64,000 nucleotides of DNA from Bartonella taylorii 8TBB (GCF_902825155.1 NZ_CADEAG010000008.1:32539-96538), one strand, 5' to 3'; counted from the stretch's first letter, positions 28,201 through 37,372 are shown. The notes: generated by a model not told the origin, from the letters alone. Numbers and translations: made by a program.

Positions 28201-28243
28201 AAGGTAATGGTTCTCTTTTCTGCAACAAGAGCATTACTTTTCT
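28201..28243 (+). terminator. Putative terminator of T4SS operon 1
   Basis: GTAATG (28204-28209) and CTCTT (28213-28217) pair with AAGAG (28227-28231) and CATTAC (28232-28237), followed directly by TTTTCT. It lies about 160 bases after virB11. Confidence 0.55.
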
Positions 28244-28367
28244 AACTTTCTTTTATTTTCATATATCTTTGCAAGACCAGCTTCACCTATTGACCTTTAT
28301 ACTTTATAGATTTTAGCAAACTCTGCTCAGATAAGCTGGCGTATCTCCAACAACAAAACAAGCTAAC

Positions 28368-28976
28368 TCAAGAGCGCTCACAACCATAATCAATGAGATT
28401 CTGACGGATGAGTACAAACATTAAATCAAAATTACCAAAATGTGCTGCAATTGATGCCTTTATCATTTCCTTTTGCTCAATACCCTTCCAGCTGATATGA
28501 TACCCAGCTTCACGAGCAAGTTGCCCCATAAATTCACGAAGAGTCCGCCCATTCCCCTCTCGAAACGGATGCAACGCATTCAACTCGCCCATATAATATC
28601 CAGCCCTGTGGCTAAATTCATCAGCGTCAAGACCACGCAGATACTGTTCTTTTGCAAGCTGTTGTGTAATCTTCGGTGCATAACTTTCAATCTGATTATA
28701 ACTAGCAAACATACTATTGCCTTTGGCGATATCCACTAAACGAACGTGTCCCGCCCATTCATATATGTCACCAAACAGTTTTCTATGGATCTCTTTCATG
28801 TGATTGAGATCAAACTCACCACCAATAGGAGTAAGTATAAGTTCAAGAGATCTTGCATAAGTAATGGTAGATTCTACACGCTGCAGCGTGGCTTTGTCTT
28901 TAATACCAAACCGATTATACATCACACCAGTTTCAGGATCAGTATAAGGATCACCACTCCCCTTATACTTCTCCAC
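28368..28976 (-). CDS. vbhT: VbhT-like Fic AMP-transferase toxin, Fic domain only
   Basis: A 202-aa Fic protein that would transfer AMP from ATP to target proteins (VbhT and relatives modify type II topoisomerases). The complete active-site loop is HPFREGNGRTLR, with catalytic His at residue 136 and the acidic residue and GNGR in place. The flap/target-dock region lies around LVDIAKGNSMFASY. The N-terminus (YKGSGDPYTDPETGVMYN) closely resembles VbhT. Full-length VbhT carries a C-terminal BID secretion domain; here the protein stops after the Fic fold (DYGCERS), so it is a plain FicT-type toxin or a truncated VbhT. It overlaps its antitoxin gene by 14 bases and is on the strand opposite to operon 1. 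Confidence 0.9.
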   Translation of the reverse strand: MEKYKGSGDPYTDPETGVMYNRFGIKDKATLQRVESTITYARSLELILTPIGGEFDLNHMKEIHRKLFGDIYEWAGHVRLVDIAKGNSMFASYNQIESYAPKITQQLAKEQYLRGLDADEFSHRAGYYMGELNALHPFREGNGRTLREFMGQLAREAGYHISWKGIEQKEMIKASIAAHFGNFDLMFVLIRQNLIDYGCERS

Positions 28977-29151
28977 GTTTTACCCGTTCCATATAATCTT
29001 TGATGATATCACTTATTTCAAGCTCTCCGATAATATAACGCTCTACTTGAGCAACGATCTGCGGATCTGGTTCCAACCCCTCTAAATGTTGGCTTGCTAA
29101 TGCATTTTCAGCATAGAGGCGACGCAGCTTAATTTCCTCTTCACTCAACAT
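28963..29151 (-). CDS. vbhA: VbhA-like class I Fic antitoxin
   Basis: A 62-aa antitoxin, the same length as VbhA. The inhibitory helix carries SQHLEG (residues about 20-25), matching (S/T)xxxE(G/N). The Glu of this motif forms a salt bridge with the Arg of the Fic loop and blocks ATP gamma-phosphate placement. The start at 29151 (MLSEEEIKLRR) follows an AGGAGA ribosome site and equals the known VbhA start; the longer frame from 29187 is rejected. It overlaps the toxin gene, the usual antitoxin-first order, so the two proteins are made together. Confidence 0.9.
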   Translation of the reverse strand: MLSEEEIKLRRLYAENALASQHLEGLEPDPQIVAQVERYIIGELEISDIIKDYMERVKRGEV

Positions 29152-29837
29152 ATCAAAATCTCCTCTCGCACCTATTATAGAGCGCAAATCGCGCTAAAGA
29201 AGCAAGGTTTTTAATGCTTTAACTTCTTTCACCGCGTAACATCTTTTGACATCGTATACGCTATTGCATTGTTTTGCTCTTGCGCACGTCTCTGTTGCAA
29301 AAATTTTATAACCGTTTTAAGCGCGTTCATAAAATTTTTATCATGAGACTATTTTTGAAGGAGAGCCGTTGAAAAATCAACGTCTTTTATAGACTATATC
29401 CTATCGACAGCACTTATTTAAAGCACTTTGAAGCCTTGAAAAATTCTTGATTAACTTGCCTCTGCTATCCTTGAGTAAGATCACAGAGTGCTTCGACATT
29501 TTGCATATCAATAATAGCTTCTTTAGAGAGAAAAGGTCCCTCCACCTTTCAATCTCTCACGTCGACGTGTAAGCCTATCCATATGATATTCATAGAAGTT
29601 TTTATAACCTGATAAGTTTTAAAAATCTTTGGCATATTGATTTTTTTCTGGTAAATAAAAATAGATATTCAAAAATTACGAAAATATTAAAACAGAATAT
29701 AAATTGAAATGGGGAAGAGCAGATAACATTGATTGATCTTAATAACACCTCAACAATATATCATATCGCAGCATAGACAGTGAACTGATTTCAAGAACAA
29801 GGTAGTCTCTCTTTTCAAACCAACCTATTCAAATCAT
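29152..29837. other. Intergenic, no supported gene
   Basis: Holds the antitoxin promoter by position. Otherwise I see only short AT-rich frames. Confidence 0.4.
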
Positions 29838-30180
29838 CACGTGCTAAAAGATATCAGTTTTTCCCTTTTTTCAGGGCAATCACTAGCCATAGTTTGACCT
29901 AATGGAACGCGTAAATTGACATCGATTAAAATTACTTTCTGGTCTACAATATGCTGATGAGACATGCGTTAAAGCCCTTGTTGTTGATCCTTATAAAGCG
30001 AAGAAAGATCTATTCAAGTTTTTGGACGTGGTATTTGATCACAAGAATTGTTTATGGTGGGATTCACCTCTACGCTACAGTCTAGATATGACTCAACCCT
30101 TATATGACCTTGAACGGGGCTCCTTTATCCATGAACCTTAAAGAGATCGTTGAGTTGCTGAATCTCGAGCATGCGCATTT
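29838..30180 (+). pseudogene. ABC-transporter ATP-binding domain relic
   Basis: Translated fragments in two frames line up with an ABC ATPase. From 29838: HVLKDISFSLFSGQSLAIV, then a TGA stop exactly where GPNG would begin, then PNGTRKL in place of the Walker A PNGAGKS. Shifting frame, LKLLSGLQYADE continues after Walker A from about 29931. Further downstream come LERGSFIHEP and LKEIVELLNLEHAHF, typical of the region before the signature motif. At least one nonsense codon and one frameshift make it dead. The transported substrate cannot be told. Confidence 0.65.
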
Positions 30181-30571
30181 TTAAAAAGGGTATCTCCCTC
30201 TTCACTCTAGTAACTCTATCTTTATTGTAGAGCGCTTTCTTTAATTATATATGGTATGCACTTAATATACCCGCTATAAATGCTTAGTATCTGTTATAAA
30301 TCCCTAAAGGTATGTTTTTATATCCAAAATCTCAACGTTTTACCAACTCCACAAAAAAATAACGCTATGCAATTCTCTCGTGATCATAATCCTCAATCTG
30401 GTGAAGATGAGACAAACAATATGATTGCGAATATAATTTTAAAAGCTCATCTGAAATGGAAAAATCATAAAAATTTCTGCTATAAAAATTAAAGAAGCCG
30501 CTATCCGTTGAACAGTAACTTCTTTATTTTGAGATTTATGTATAACACTTTACTGTTGGAGGACGTATTTA
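30181..30571. other. Spacer without a supported gene
   Basis: A short frame at 30280-30492 has no good ribosome site and unusual composition. Nothing else is visible. Confidence 0.35.
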
Positions 30572-30736
30572 TTAAAATGCATGATCACGATCTGTAGAGG
30601 TTAATTCTTCATCAAAAAACTTTTTAGCTTGTTCTTCTTATTGGGCTTTACGTTTTTCCTCTTCACTTTTACCACAACCTGTAACACTCAATCCTATAGT
30701 CAATAGAGCCATGCATATTAAAAGAATTTTTTTCAT
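30572..30736 (-). pseudogene. Small lipoprotein with in-frame nonsense codon
   Basis: Read from ATG 30736: MKKILLICMALLTIGLSVTGC, interrupted here only for description, gives a clean lipoprotein signal with lipobox SVTGC. Then comes GKSEEEKRKAQ and a TAA at 30638-30640. The same frame continues as EEQAKKFFDEELTSTDRDHAF to a stop at 30572. The coherent charged sequence on both sides of the TAA suggests a 54-residue lipoprotein hit by one mutation. The truncated 32-aa form could still be made. The size and lipobox recall TrbK/Eex-like exclusion lipoproteins; this is inference. Confidence 0.6.
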
Positions 30737-30879
30737 TTTACCCCTCTATAAATATCTCATCTGTTAACATCATCTCTCAAGAAGCGTCTTGGATTCTTCA
30801 TACTGCATGAAGAATAGATTTTATCATCACTTTCTTGCTTTCACAGTGAACACTATGAGTAAAATAATATAAAAAAGGC

Positions 30880-31129
30880 TTATGACAGCCATCGTATAAG
30901 TTTGTCATAAAATACAATAAGAAGGAAAGAGCCAAAACTAACTACAAATGACGAAATTACAATGTTTATTAGTGCTTTTGACCAACCCATTGATAAAATC
31001 ATAATGGGAACTGTAATCAATCCTATAAAACCCATAACCGTTATAATGACTAGTATCACTATTAATGGAATACGAAGCCATAAAAGGAAAAAACACTAAT
31101 CCCTTTTTTCCTATTTGTATCTTGGTCAC
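30880..31129 (-). pseudogene. Two-helix small membrane protein, frameshifted at an A6/T6 tract
   Basis: A GTG start at 31129 follows a strong AGGGGGGA ribosome site and gives MTKIQIGKKGLVFF before the frame drifts into a polar, unlikely sequence. Removing one base from the homopolymer at 31088-31093 (T6 on the coding strand) gives a coherent continuation: WLRIPLIVILVIITVMGFIG, then LITVPIMILSMGW, a second helix SSFVVSFGSFLLIVF, and DKLIRWLS to a stop at 30880. The repaired protein is about 82 aa with two or three membrane helices. It is upstream of, and co-oriented with, the damaged lipoprotein. It may be a conjugation-accessory relic or a phase-variable gene. Confidence 0.6.
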
Positions 31130-31783
31130 GGTCCCCCCCTAACGCTTGAATGAAAATATTTGGAAGTGTATAGAAAGACAATTAATGATACAAATCATTT
31201 TTACGAAGATTTTTTCGTAAAATCTTCAGGATTCACCTGAGATCCAACATTTGGAAAACTAGCTTTAAATGCAGATAATTTTATATGAGGGCTTCGTAGC
31301 ATATACTACAGATCGATCTCCTTTAAAAAAGTAAACAGCATCGTCTCAATACTGAAGACACAATTCTGGTTTCCAAAAACTTTGCGACGAATTCTTTTAA
31401 GTCATTGTGAAATATTTTATCAGTTATATAAAGCTTTACATCATTTGGGGGGGCCGTTCATTTTTTTCTTTTATCAATTTCACTTTACAAACCTATTTCT
31501 TAAGCGTTTTTCATCTTCTCACTTTCTCCTTCAAGAAAAAATACTGAAAAACCTTTTGTCCCCCACAATGATATCCCCCTTCTTTTGGAAAGCTCACAAG
31601 TAAAAATAGAGAGGCTCTGTTGAGAGAAAATCTGTCTTAAAAATGCATGTGTCATCAGTTTACCTCAATGAAAGAGATGTAAATATACTCACAGTTTACT
31701 CCAATTTGTCCTATGGTCTGTTGCAATTTTATTGGTAAAGTTTTCTCTATAAAGGTTTAAGTAAATATGTCCGTTACAAACAA
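31130..31783. other. Intergenic, no supported gene
   Basis: Short frames only (for example 31382-31603, no ribosome site). I see no repeat or RNA gene. Confidence 0.4.
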
Positions 31784-32521
31784 TCAAAAACCAACAAAGG
31801 GATTGTAAGATCCATTATCCCGCCGCCACTGGAAAGGTTCAGTGAAATGACTTGACCAAAGACCAACTTTATTTTTGCGCGCTGCTTCTTCTGCATGACG
31901 ATATTGTATTGGAATAGGATTTTTGTTCTCTTTTGAAAGTACCAACATACCCGCTGCAAGACCTGTTTCAGCGAGATCAACCCCATTAACAAAACATTGC
32001 GCATAAGAAATACCATTGTGCGTAAGAGCATGCTTACAGGATAAATGCTGACCAAGTGTTTTGGTGACAAGCCAAGCGGTTGTAACCGCACCACAGGGCC
32101 ATTCTTGACCATTTAATTTTGCTTTTTGATGAGGTGCACAAGTATCCACACCATAGAGATGAATATCACGCGTAATATGGGTACGCCAAGATTGCGCAAC
32201 AGATGTAAGCAATTTAAATGTAACACCACTCGTAACAGATGCTATACCATGAAAAACATCCGCACTGTTAAATGAAACACTGCTCTGCAACCCAAGAGCT
32301 GGTTCATTTTTTTCTAACCCCTGTTCGATGATGGGTTTTGTTCGCTTTTTCTCTTCAAAATCAGCAATATCTTGGACATCTTGCATCGTAAACGGTATGA
32401 GAGTGCTCAAATCAATTGTATCTTTATGTTGACTTATCCCCCACAAAACAGAACCTACAATGTAAACAATAACAATCAATTTAAAGCGTACTCGCCTCAT
32501 GCATTTTATCAAAAAATTCAT
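31784..32521 (-). CDS. Membrane-anchored staphylococcal-nuclease-like protein, copy 2
   Basis: A 245-aa paralogue of 16961-17701. It has an N-terminal membrane anchor (about 12-28, FKLIVIVYIVGSVLWGI), a charged linker, then the SNase-like domain from about residue 92: VTSGVTFKLL, DIHLYGVDTCAPHQ, WPCGAVTTAWLVTKTL, CFVNGVDLAETGLAAGML, GLWSSHF. The Arg before LYGV in copy 1 is replaced by His here (DIHLYGV), so a proposed catalytic residue differs. Cys positions are conserved. It lies divergent from virB2 of operon 2, mirroring copy 1, which shows that the duplicated block was [nuclease-like gene + virB operon]. Confidence 0.75.
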   Translation of the reverse strand: MNFLIKCMRRVRFKLIVIVYIVGSVLWGISQHKDTIDLSTLIPFTMQDVQDIADFEEKKRTKPIIEQGLEKNEPALGLQSSVSFNSADVFHGIASVTSGVTFKLLTSVAQSWRTHITRDIHLYGVDTCAPHQKAKLNGQEWPCGAVTTAWLVTKTLGQHLSCKHALTHNGISYAQCFVNGVDLAETGLAAGMLVLSKENKNPIPIQYRHAEEAARKNKVGLWSSHFTEPFQWRRDNGSYNPFVGF

Positions 32522-32890
32522 TGTTTCTCTACCCTTTTACATTTTTATCAACAATTTACCTACTTTTGAAGAAAAAACTCCCTGCAGGATATATTGAATA
32601 TTGACTACATTTTGTAAATAATTGTATTATCCTTTTAGGATTTTATATTGCCTTTTTGAAAGAAATATATAACTTAAAATTGCCATTTTCATGTAACAGA
32701 ATCTTAAATTGGAAGTCTTCCGTCTCTTGAGAAGAGGATTCTGAAAGTGAGCAAGAACTACGATCAAAGCTTCGTGTAAATAACAGTTTAAAGGGTAGTT
32801 TAGATTGTAAATCGTAAAAAAGCAGAATCCTTCAACTATGAGAGACAAGAGGATGTCAAGGGGTAAGTGATTATTTTTGAGAGAGGTAAA
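32522..32890. promoter_or_regulatory. Divergent upstream region of T4SS operon 2
   Basis: About 370 bases separate the nuclease-like gene from virB2, more than twice the 146-base gap in operon 1. In other Bartonella, virB/bep promoters are controlled by the BatR/BatS two-component system. I cannot point to a BatR site here. AGAGAGG (32880-32886) is the virB2 ribosome site. Confidence 0.35.
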
Positions 32891-33205
32891 ATGACAAATA
32901 ATATATCCAAGAACATCATATTTATTACTATCATGCTACTTTTAGCTGCCTTCGTTATATCAAATCCTTCTTATGCCTCTTCTGCTACCAGTGGGCTAGG
33001 AAAAATTGACTTTGTTTTAGAGAATATTGTTACGATGATGACAGGGCCAACAGCAAGGCTCATTGCGATTATATGTGTTGCTGCTGTAGGTATTGGCTGG
33101 ATGTACGGCTTTATCGATTTACGTAAAGCAGCTTACTGTATTATTGGTATTGGTATTGTCTTTGGAGCGTCTACTCTTGTTAGTAAATTAGCAGGTACAA
33201 CATAA
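32891..33205 (+). CDS. virB2: VirB2 pilin, T4SS operon 2
   Basis: Pilin precursor of 104 aa. The signal sequence ends SNPSYA (cleavage probable near residue 31), followed by two hydrophobic helices around the basic loop DLRKA. ATG 32891 is preferred over the in-frame 32867 ATG because it follows AGAGAGG. virB3 starts directly at its stop. The mature part aligns well with VirB2 of operon 1, but the leaders are unrelated. Confidence 0.9.
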   Translation: MTNNISKNIIFITIMLLLAAFVISNPSYASSATSGLGKIDFVLENIVTMMTGPTARLIAIICVAAVGIGWMYGFIDLRKAAYCIIGIGIVFGASTLVSKLAGTT

Positions 33206-33517
33206 ATGAACGAAGACACTCTTTTTCTTGCTTGTACAAGGCCGACCATGTTTGCCGGTGTTACGATGGAAGCGATGGCCCTTAATGTTATGGCGACGTC
33301 TGTTCTCTTTATTCTCACAAGTGGTTTTAGCATGATTGGTCTTGGCGTTGGAGTACATTTTATTTTACGTGAAGTCACAAAACATGATCACAACCAGTTT
33401 CGTGTATTATTTGCTTGGCTCAATACTCGAGGAAAACAAAGAAATCTCAAAAGGTGGGGGGGAGGATCTACATCCCCCTTGCGTCTTATCCGTACTTATA
33501 AGGAATTAAGCAGATGA
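33206..33517 (+). CDS. virB3: VirB3, T4SS operon 2
   Basis: Inner-membrane assembly protein, 103 aa. MNEDTLFLACTRPTM opens the protein, with hydrophobic segments at about 15-60 and a conserved tail (RWGGGSTSPLRLIRTY) shared with operon 1. Its ATG directly follows the virB2 TAA, and its end overlaps virB4 by four bases. Confidence 0.9.
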   Translation: MNEDTLFLACTRPTMFAGVTMEAMALNVMATSVLFILTSGFSMIGLGVGVHFILREVTKHDHNQFRVLFAWLNTRGKQRNLKRWGGGSTSPLRLIRTYKELSR

Positions 33518-35877
33518 AACAGGCGTCAATCATGCAAAAGGAACTTTTGCCTGAAGAATACATTCCTTATGTACGCTACGTCAACAAGCATGTCATTGCG
33601 TTAAATTCACGCTGCTTAATGACTGTTATTGCCGTTGAGGGTGTAAATTTTGACACTGTAGATATTGACCAATTAAATTCTTTACACAACCAATTAAACA
33701 CACTTTTAAAAAATATCGCCGATGAACGTGTTGCTTTATATTCTCACATCATCCGGCGACGCGAAATGCTCTATCCAGAGGGTTGTTTTCTTTCATCTTT
33801 CGCAACAACATTAGATGAAAAATACAAAAAGAAAATGGTTTCGCAAGAGCTTTACAGAAATGATCTGTTTGTTTCGCTGCTGTGGAATCCAGCATCCGAT
33901 AAAACAGAACAGCTTGCCACATTTTTTCAGCGCTTAGCAAAAGCGAAGAACACACAATCTGAACCAGATAGTGAAGCTATTCGAAAGCTTGAAGAATTAA
34001 GCCAGGATTTTATACACGGTTTGGAAGCTTATAATCCACGTCTCTTGTCAGTTTATGAACATGAAGGTATTTTATTCTCTGAGCAAGGAGAATTTCTACA
34101 CCAGTTGGTAGGAGGAAGGCGTGAGCGTATTCCCCTTACATTTGGCACTATTGCATCAACGATTTACTCAGATCGTGTTATTTTTGGTAAAGAGATTATC
34201 GAAATTCGCCATGAAAGCAATGAACGCTTTGTTGGTATGTTTGGGTGGAAAGAATATCCTTCGAGAACCCGCCCTGGTATGACCGATGAATTGCTTACGG
34301 CACCGTTTGAATTCATTTTAACACAATCTTTTGTCTTTAAAAGTAAGGCAGCTGCTAGTGCCATTATGGGCCGTAAACAAAATCAAATGATTAATGCGGC
34401 AGATCGTGCTAGCTCACAAATTGATGCCCTGGATGAGGCTCTTGATGACTTGGAGTCAAATCGTTTTGTTTTGGGAGAGCATCATCTTTCTTTAGCTGTT
34501 TTTGCCGACCATCCTAAAACATTAGCTGAAAATCTCTCGAAAGCGCGTTCGCTTTTGACCAATGGTGGAGCAGTTATCGCCAGAGAGGATTTAGGATTAG
34601 AAGCCGCGTGGTGGGCACAATTACCTGGAAACTTTAGCTACCGTGCGCGCTCTGGAGCAATTACCAGCAGAAATTTTGCAGCGTTATCACCTTTTCATTC
34701 TTTCCCTGTTGGTAAATTGAAAGACAACGTTTGGGGAGCTGCTGTAGCGTTGTTAAAAACACAGGCGGGTTCACCTTATTATTTTAATTTCCATTATGGT
34801 GACCTTGGCAACACTTTTGTTTGTGGCCCATCGGGATCTGGTAAAACGGTGATTGTTAATTTTCTTCTCGCCCAATTACAAAAACATAATCCGACAATGG
34901 TTTTTTTTGACAAAGACCAGGGTGCAGAAATTTTTGTACGCGCTGGAGGTGGAAAATATAAACCTTTGAAAAATGGGGAGTCCACAGGCGTTGCTCCCTT
35001 AAAAGGCATGGAATACACCGAAAAGAACAAAATCTTTCTTCGTAATTGGGTTTTGAAGCTTGTTACAGCTGAAGGGCAAACAGTAACAGAAGAAGAGCGG
35101 CAAGATATTGCTAAAGCTATCGATTCCTTGGGAAGTTTACCCCGTGCACAACGTTCTCTTAGTGCTCTTCAACTGTTTTTTGATAATACGTCAAAAGAAG
35201 GGATTGCCATAAGGTTACAGCCTTGGATTAGAGGCAATGCCTTAGGCTGGGTTTTTGATAATGATGAAGATGATCTCAATTTAAATGCACAGTTCATTGG
35301 TTATGATATGACCGATTTCTTAGACAATGAAGAAATTCGGCGTCCTTTGATGATGTATCTGTTTCACCGCATCCTTGATCTTATTGATGGGCGACGCATT
35401 ATTATTGTCATTGATGAGTTTTGGAAAGCACTTGAAGACAATTCATTCAAAGCCTTTGCACAGGATCGTCTTAAAACAATCCGCAAACAAAATGGTATGA
35501 TGCTGTTTGCCACACAAAGTCCCAAAGATGCTTTGAACTCAACAATTGCACATACGATTATTGAGCAATGCCCTACCCAAATATTTTTTCCAAATCAAAA
35601 AGCAAATTACCACGATTATGTTGAAGATTTTAAACTGACTGAGCGCGAATTTGAACTCATACAATCAGAATTGAGCCGAGAATCTCGTCGTTTTCTCGTT
35701 AAACAAGGTCAAAGTTCCGTCGTTGCAGAACTTAACTTACGCGGAATGAATGATGAAATCGCCGTTTTAAGCGGCACAACCAAGAATATTGAACTTATGA
35801 ATGAAATTATTAACGAATATGGAACAGACCCCGAAAAATGGCTGCCCATATTTCATCAAAGGAGAGAAAATCAATGA
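33514..35877 (+). CDS. virB4: VirB4 ATPase, T4SS operon 2
   Basis: A 787-aa ATPase, intact, closely similar to 18545-20905 along its length. Walker A CGPSGSGKT lies near residues 435-443 and Walker B RIIIVIDEFWKA near 626-637. It drives pilus assembly and works with VirB11 and VirD4 in substrate transfer. The ATGA overlaps at both ends are preserved relative to operon 1, evidence that the two operons share a common ancestor rather than being assembled independently. Confidence 0.95.
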   Translation: MKQASIMQKELLPEEYIPYVRYVNKHVIALNSRCLMTVIAVEGVNFDTVDIDQLNSLHNQLNTLLKNIADERVALYSHIIRRREMLYPEGCFLSSFATTLDEKYKKKMVSQELYRNDLFVSLLWNPASDKTEQLATFFQRLAKAKNTQSEPDSEAIRKLEELSQDFIHGLEAYNPRLLSVYEHEGILFSEQGEFLHQLVGGRRERIPLTFGTIASTIYSDRVIFGKEIIEIRHESNERFVGMFGWKEYPSRTRPGMTDELLTAPFEFILTQSFVFKSKAAASAIMGRKQNQMINAADRASSQIDALDEALDDLESNRFVLGEHHLSLAVFADHPKTLAENLSKARSLLTNGGAVIAREDLGLEAAWWAQLPGNFSYRARSGAITSRNFAALSPFHSFPVGKLKDNVWGAAVALLKTQAGSPYYFNFHYGDLGNTFVCGPSGSGKTVIVNFLLAQLQKHNPTMVFFDKDQGAEIFVRAGGGKYKPLKNGESTGVAPLKGMEYTEKNKIFLRNWVLKLVTAEGQTVTEEERQDIAKAIDSLGSLPRAQRSLSALQLFFDNTSKEGIAIRLQPWIRGNALGWVFDNDEDDLNLNAQFIGYDMTDFLDNEEIRRPLMMYLFHRILDLIDGRRIIIVIDEFWKALEDNSFKAFAQDRLKTIRKQNGMMLFATQSPKDALNSTIAHTIIEQCPTQIFFPNQKANYHDYVEDFKLTEREFELIQSELSRESRRFLVKQGQSSVVAELNLRGMNDEIAVLSGTTKNIELMNEIINEYGTDPEKWLPIFHQRRENQ

Positions 35878-36320
35878 AAAAATATGGCTTAGCGACACTG
35901 TTATCTTTATCTTTCATCTCCCATGCAATGTCACAAACCGCTCTTAATGTAGATGAGTATTATAAAAATGCATTAGAAAACACACAAAAATTAAACACTG
36001 CAAAATCAGAAACAGCTGAAAGTGTTTATGAGACTGCAGTAGAAACTGCAAAAAAAATTGAGGAAATACGACAAAAACTTGAAGATGCTAAATTAAAAAA
36101 AGAAGATAAAGTTGAAGAATTTCAAGATCTTCGAGCGCAACTGTCTCTTCTTCAAGCAAATCTTCAAGTGAGTTCTTTAAAACTGCAGTCTTTATCTATG
36201 ATTCAAGCAAACGATACATCAACAAAGGAAGAAATTCGTGAAGAAGAAGCACAAAAGAAGCATCAAGAACTTGCAGAAGAAATAAAAAAGAAACTTGGGA
36301 AAAGTAATGTCCGACTTTAG
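35874..36320 (+). CDS. virB5: VirB5 minor pilin (17-kDa antigen type), T4SS operon 2
   Basis: A 148-aa secreted pilus-tip protein. Signal peptide 1-20 (ATLLSLSFISHAMSQ). The rest is almost entirely helical and charged, with a long coiled coil (KIEEIRQKLEDAKLKKEDK). Size and layout match the Bartonella 17-kDa immunodominant antigen, which is VirB5. The start at 35874 overlaps the virB4 stop (ATGA). It lacks the Gly/Ser linker of the operon 1 version, and virB6 follows with no eexN between. Confidence 0.87.
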   Translation: MKKYGLATLLSLSFISHAMSQTALNVDEYYKNALENTQKLNTAKSETAESVYETAVETAKKIEEIRQKLEDAKLKKEDKVEEFQDLRAQLSLLQANLQVSSLKLQSLSMIQANDTSTKEEIREEEAQKKHQELAEEIKKKLGKSNVRL

Positions 36321-37305
36321 TTACGCCCCTTTTCAGAGCATTTCTGATTATATTGTAGCTCCGCTTGATGTCGTAATGAATACAACCGTGAGTGGTTTAT
36401 CTTCTGCTATTTCAGCACCACTCAATCTTGCCTCGATCATTTTTATCTTTTTGTATGGTTATAATGTTATGACAGGTCGCACTACTCTTTCTATGCATAA
36501 CCTCCTCAATAATGTGGTTAAGATCTTTGTTGTAACAACAATGGCAACGAATGCGGATACATTTAATATATATGTTAAAGACATTTTCTTTAATGATTTA
36601 GTAAACGCTATTGGGAATGCCCTCAATAATAATCCTACGGGCTCTAATGTCTTTGATCATATTTTGTTAAAGACAAATTCTCGTTATCAAGAAGTCTTAG
36701 CGAAAGCTTGGTTTCTTGAAAAGATCACGGTTGCTATTCTTGGCCTTATAATGCTTGCGGCTGTTATTGTCTTTTGTATAGGCGGTTTTATTGTGCAAAT
36801 GTTTACACAGGTCGCACTTGTAATGATTATAGGTCTTGGACCGCTCTTTATTAGTTTATATTTGTTCAATGCAACAAGGAAATTCACAGATGCATGGATT
36901 ACAACATTAGTCAACTTTACCATTTTGCAAGTTCTCGTGATCATGCTTGGTACGATTATGTGCAAAATTATCCTGCACGTTCTCAATGGTAGCTATAGTT
37001 CAATCTATATTCTTCTCCCTCCTGTCGTTGTGATCTCGGTAGTAGGAGCCATTCTCTTCCGTGCGCTTCCTGGTATTGCTACTGCTCTTGCTTCTGGTGG
37101 ACCATACTTTAACACTGGTATAGCTTCAGGAGGACAGGTTTTCAACATGCTGTCCATGGGTGCTAGAACTGGTAGTAATGCAGCCAAAAATGCAGTTTCA
37201 AAAATCTCTGGTGCTGCAGGTGGTGCGGCAAGAGCTGCAGGTGGTGTGGCAAGCACCGCAGCAAAAGCTGTAAATGCAGGAGGTCGAGGTCGTGGTCGAT
37301 TTTAA
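36307..37305 (+). CDS. virB6: VirB6 polytopic channel protein, T4SS operon 2
   Basis: A 332-aa inner-membrane protein. It starts MSDFSYAPFQSISDYIVAPL at ATG 36307, overlapping virB5 by 14 bases; an upstream in-frame TTG at 36295 is less likely. Hydrophobic helices occur at about 35-55, 70-85, 140-180 and 195-255, with the family segment GLGPLFISLYLFNATRKFTD. The C-terminus is Ala/Gly-rich and ends in a basic GGRGRGRF tail not present in operon 1. Confidence 0.88.
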   Translation: MSDFSYAPFQSISDYIVAPLDVVMNTTVSGLSSAISAPLNLASIIFIFLYGYNVMTGRTTLSMHNLLNNVVKIFVVTTMATNADTFNIYVKDIFFNDLVNAIGNALNNNPTGSNVFDHILLKTNSRYQEVLAKAWFLEKITVAILGLIMLAAVIVFCIGGFIVQMFTQVALVMIIGLGPLFISLYLFNATRKFTDAWITTLVNFTILQVLVIMLGTIMCKIILHVLNGSYSSIYILLPPVVVISVVGAILFRALPGIATALASGGPYFNTGIASGGQVFNMLSMGARTGSNAAKNAVSKISGAAGGAARAAGGVASTAAKAVNAGGRGRGRF

Positions 37306-37350
37306 TGCAAAATGTTTTTTAGAAAGAACAAGAAAGCTTGTTTTTGTATG

Positions 37351-37372
37351 GCGTGCGCTAAGAAGCGCACGC
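37351..37372 (+). promoter_or_regulatory. GC-rich hairpin between virB6 and virB7
   Basis: GCGTGCGC (37351-37358), loop TAAGAA, GCGCACGC (37365-37372): a perfect 8-bp GC-rich stem in AT-rich surroundings, without a T tail. It lies in a 207-base gap that operon 1 does not have (8 bases there). It may set an mRNA processing or stability boundary, or be a protein-binding palindrome. Confidence 0.55.

Noticed and set aside
28963..29187. Longer antitoxin starting at 29187
   Set aside because: The start at 29151 has the AGGAGA site and gives exactly the VbhA length; the extra 12 residues overlap that ribosome site.
16380..32521. Insertion sequence or transposase that moved the T4SS blocks
   Set aside because: No transposase-like frame and no obvious terminal inverted repeats were seen at the block edges.
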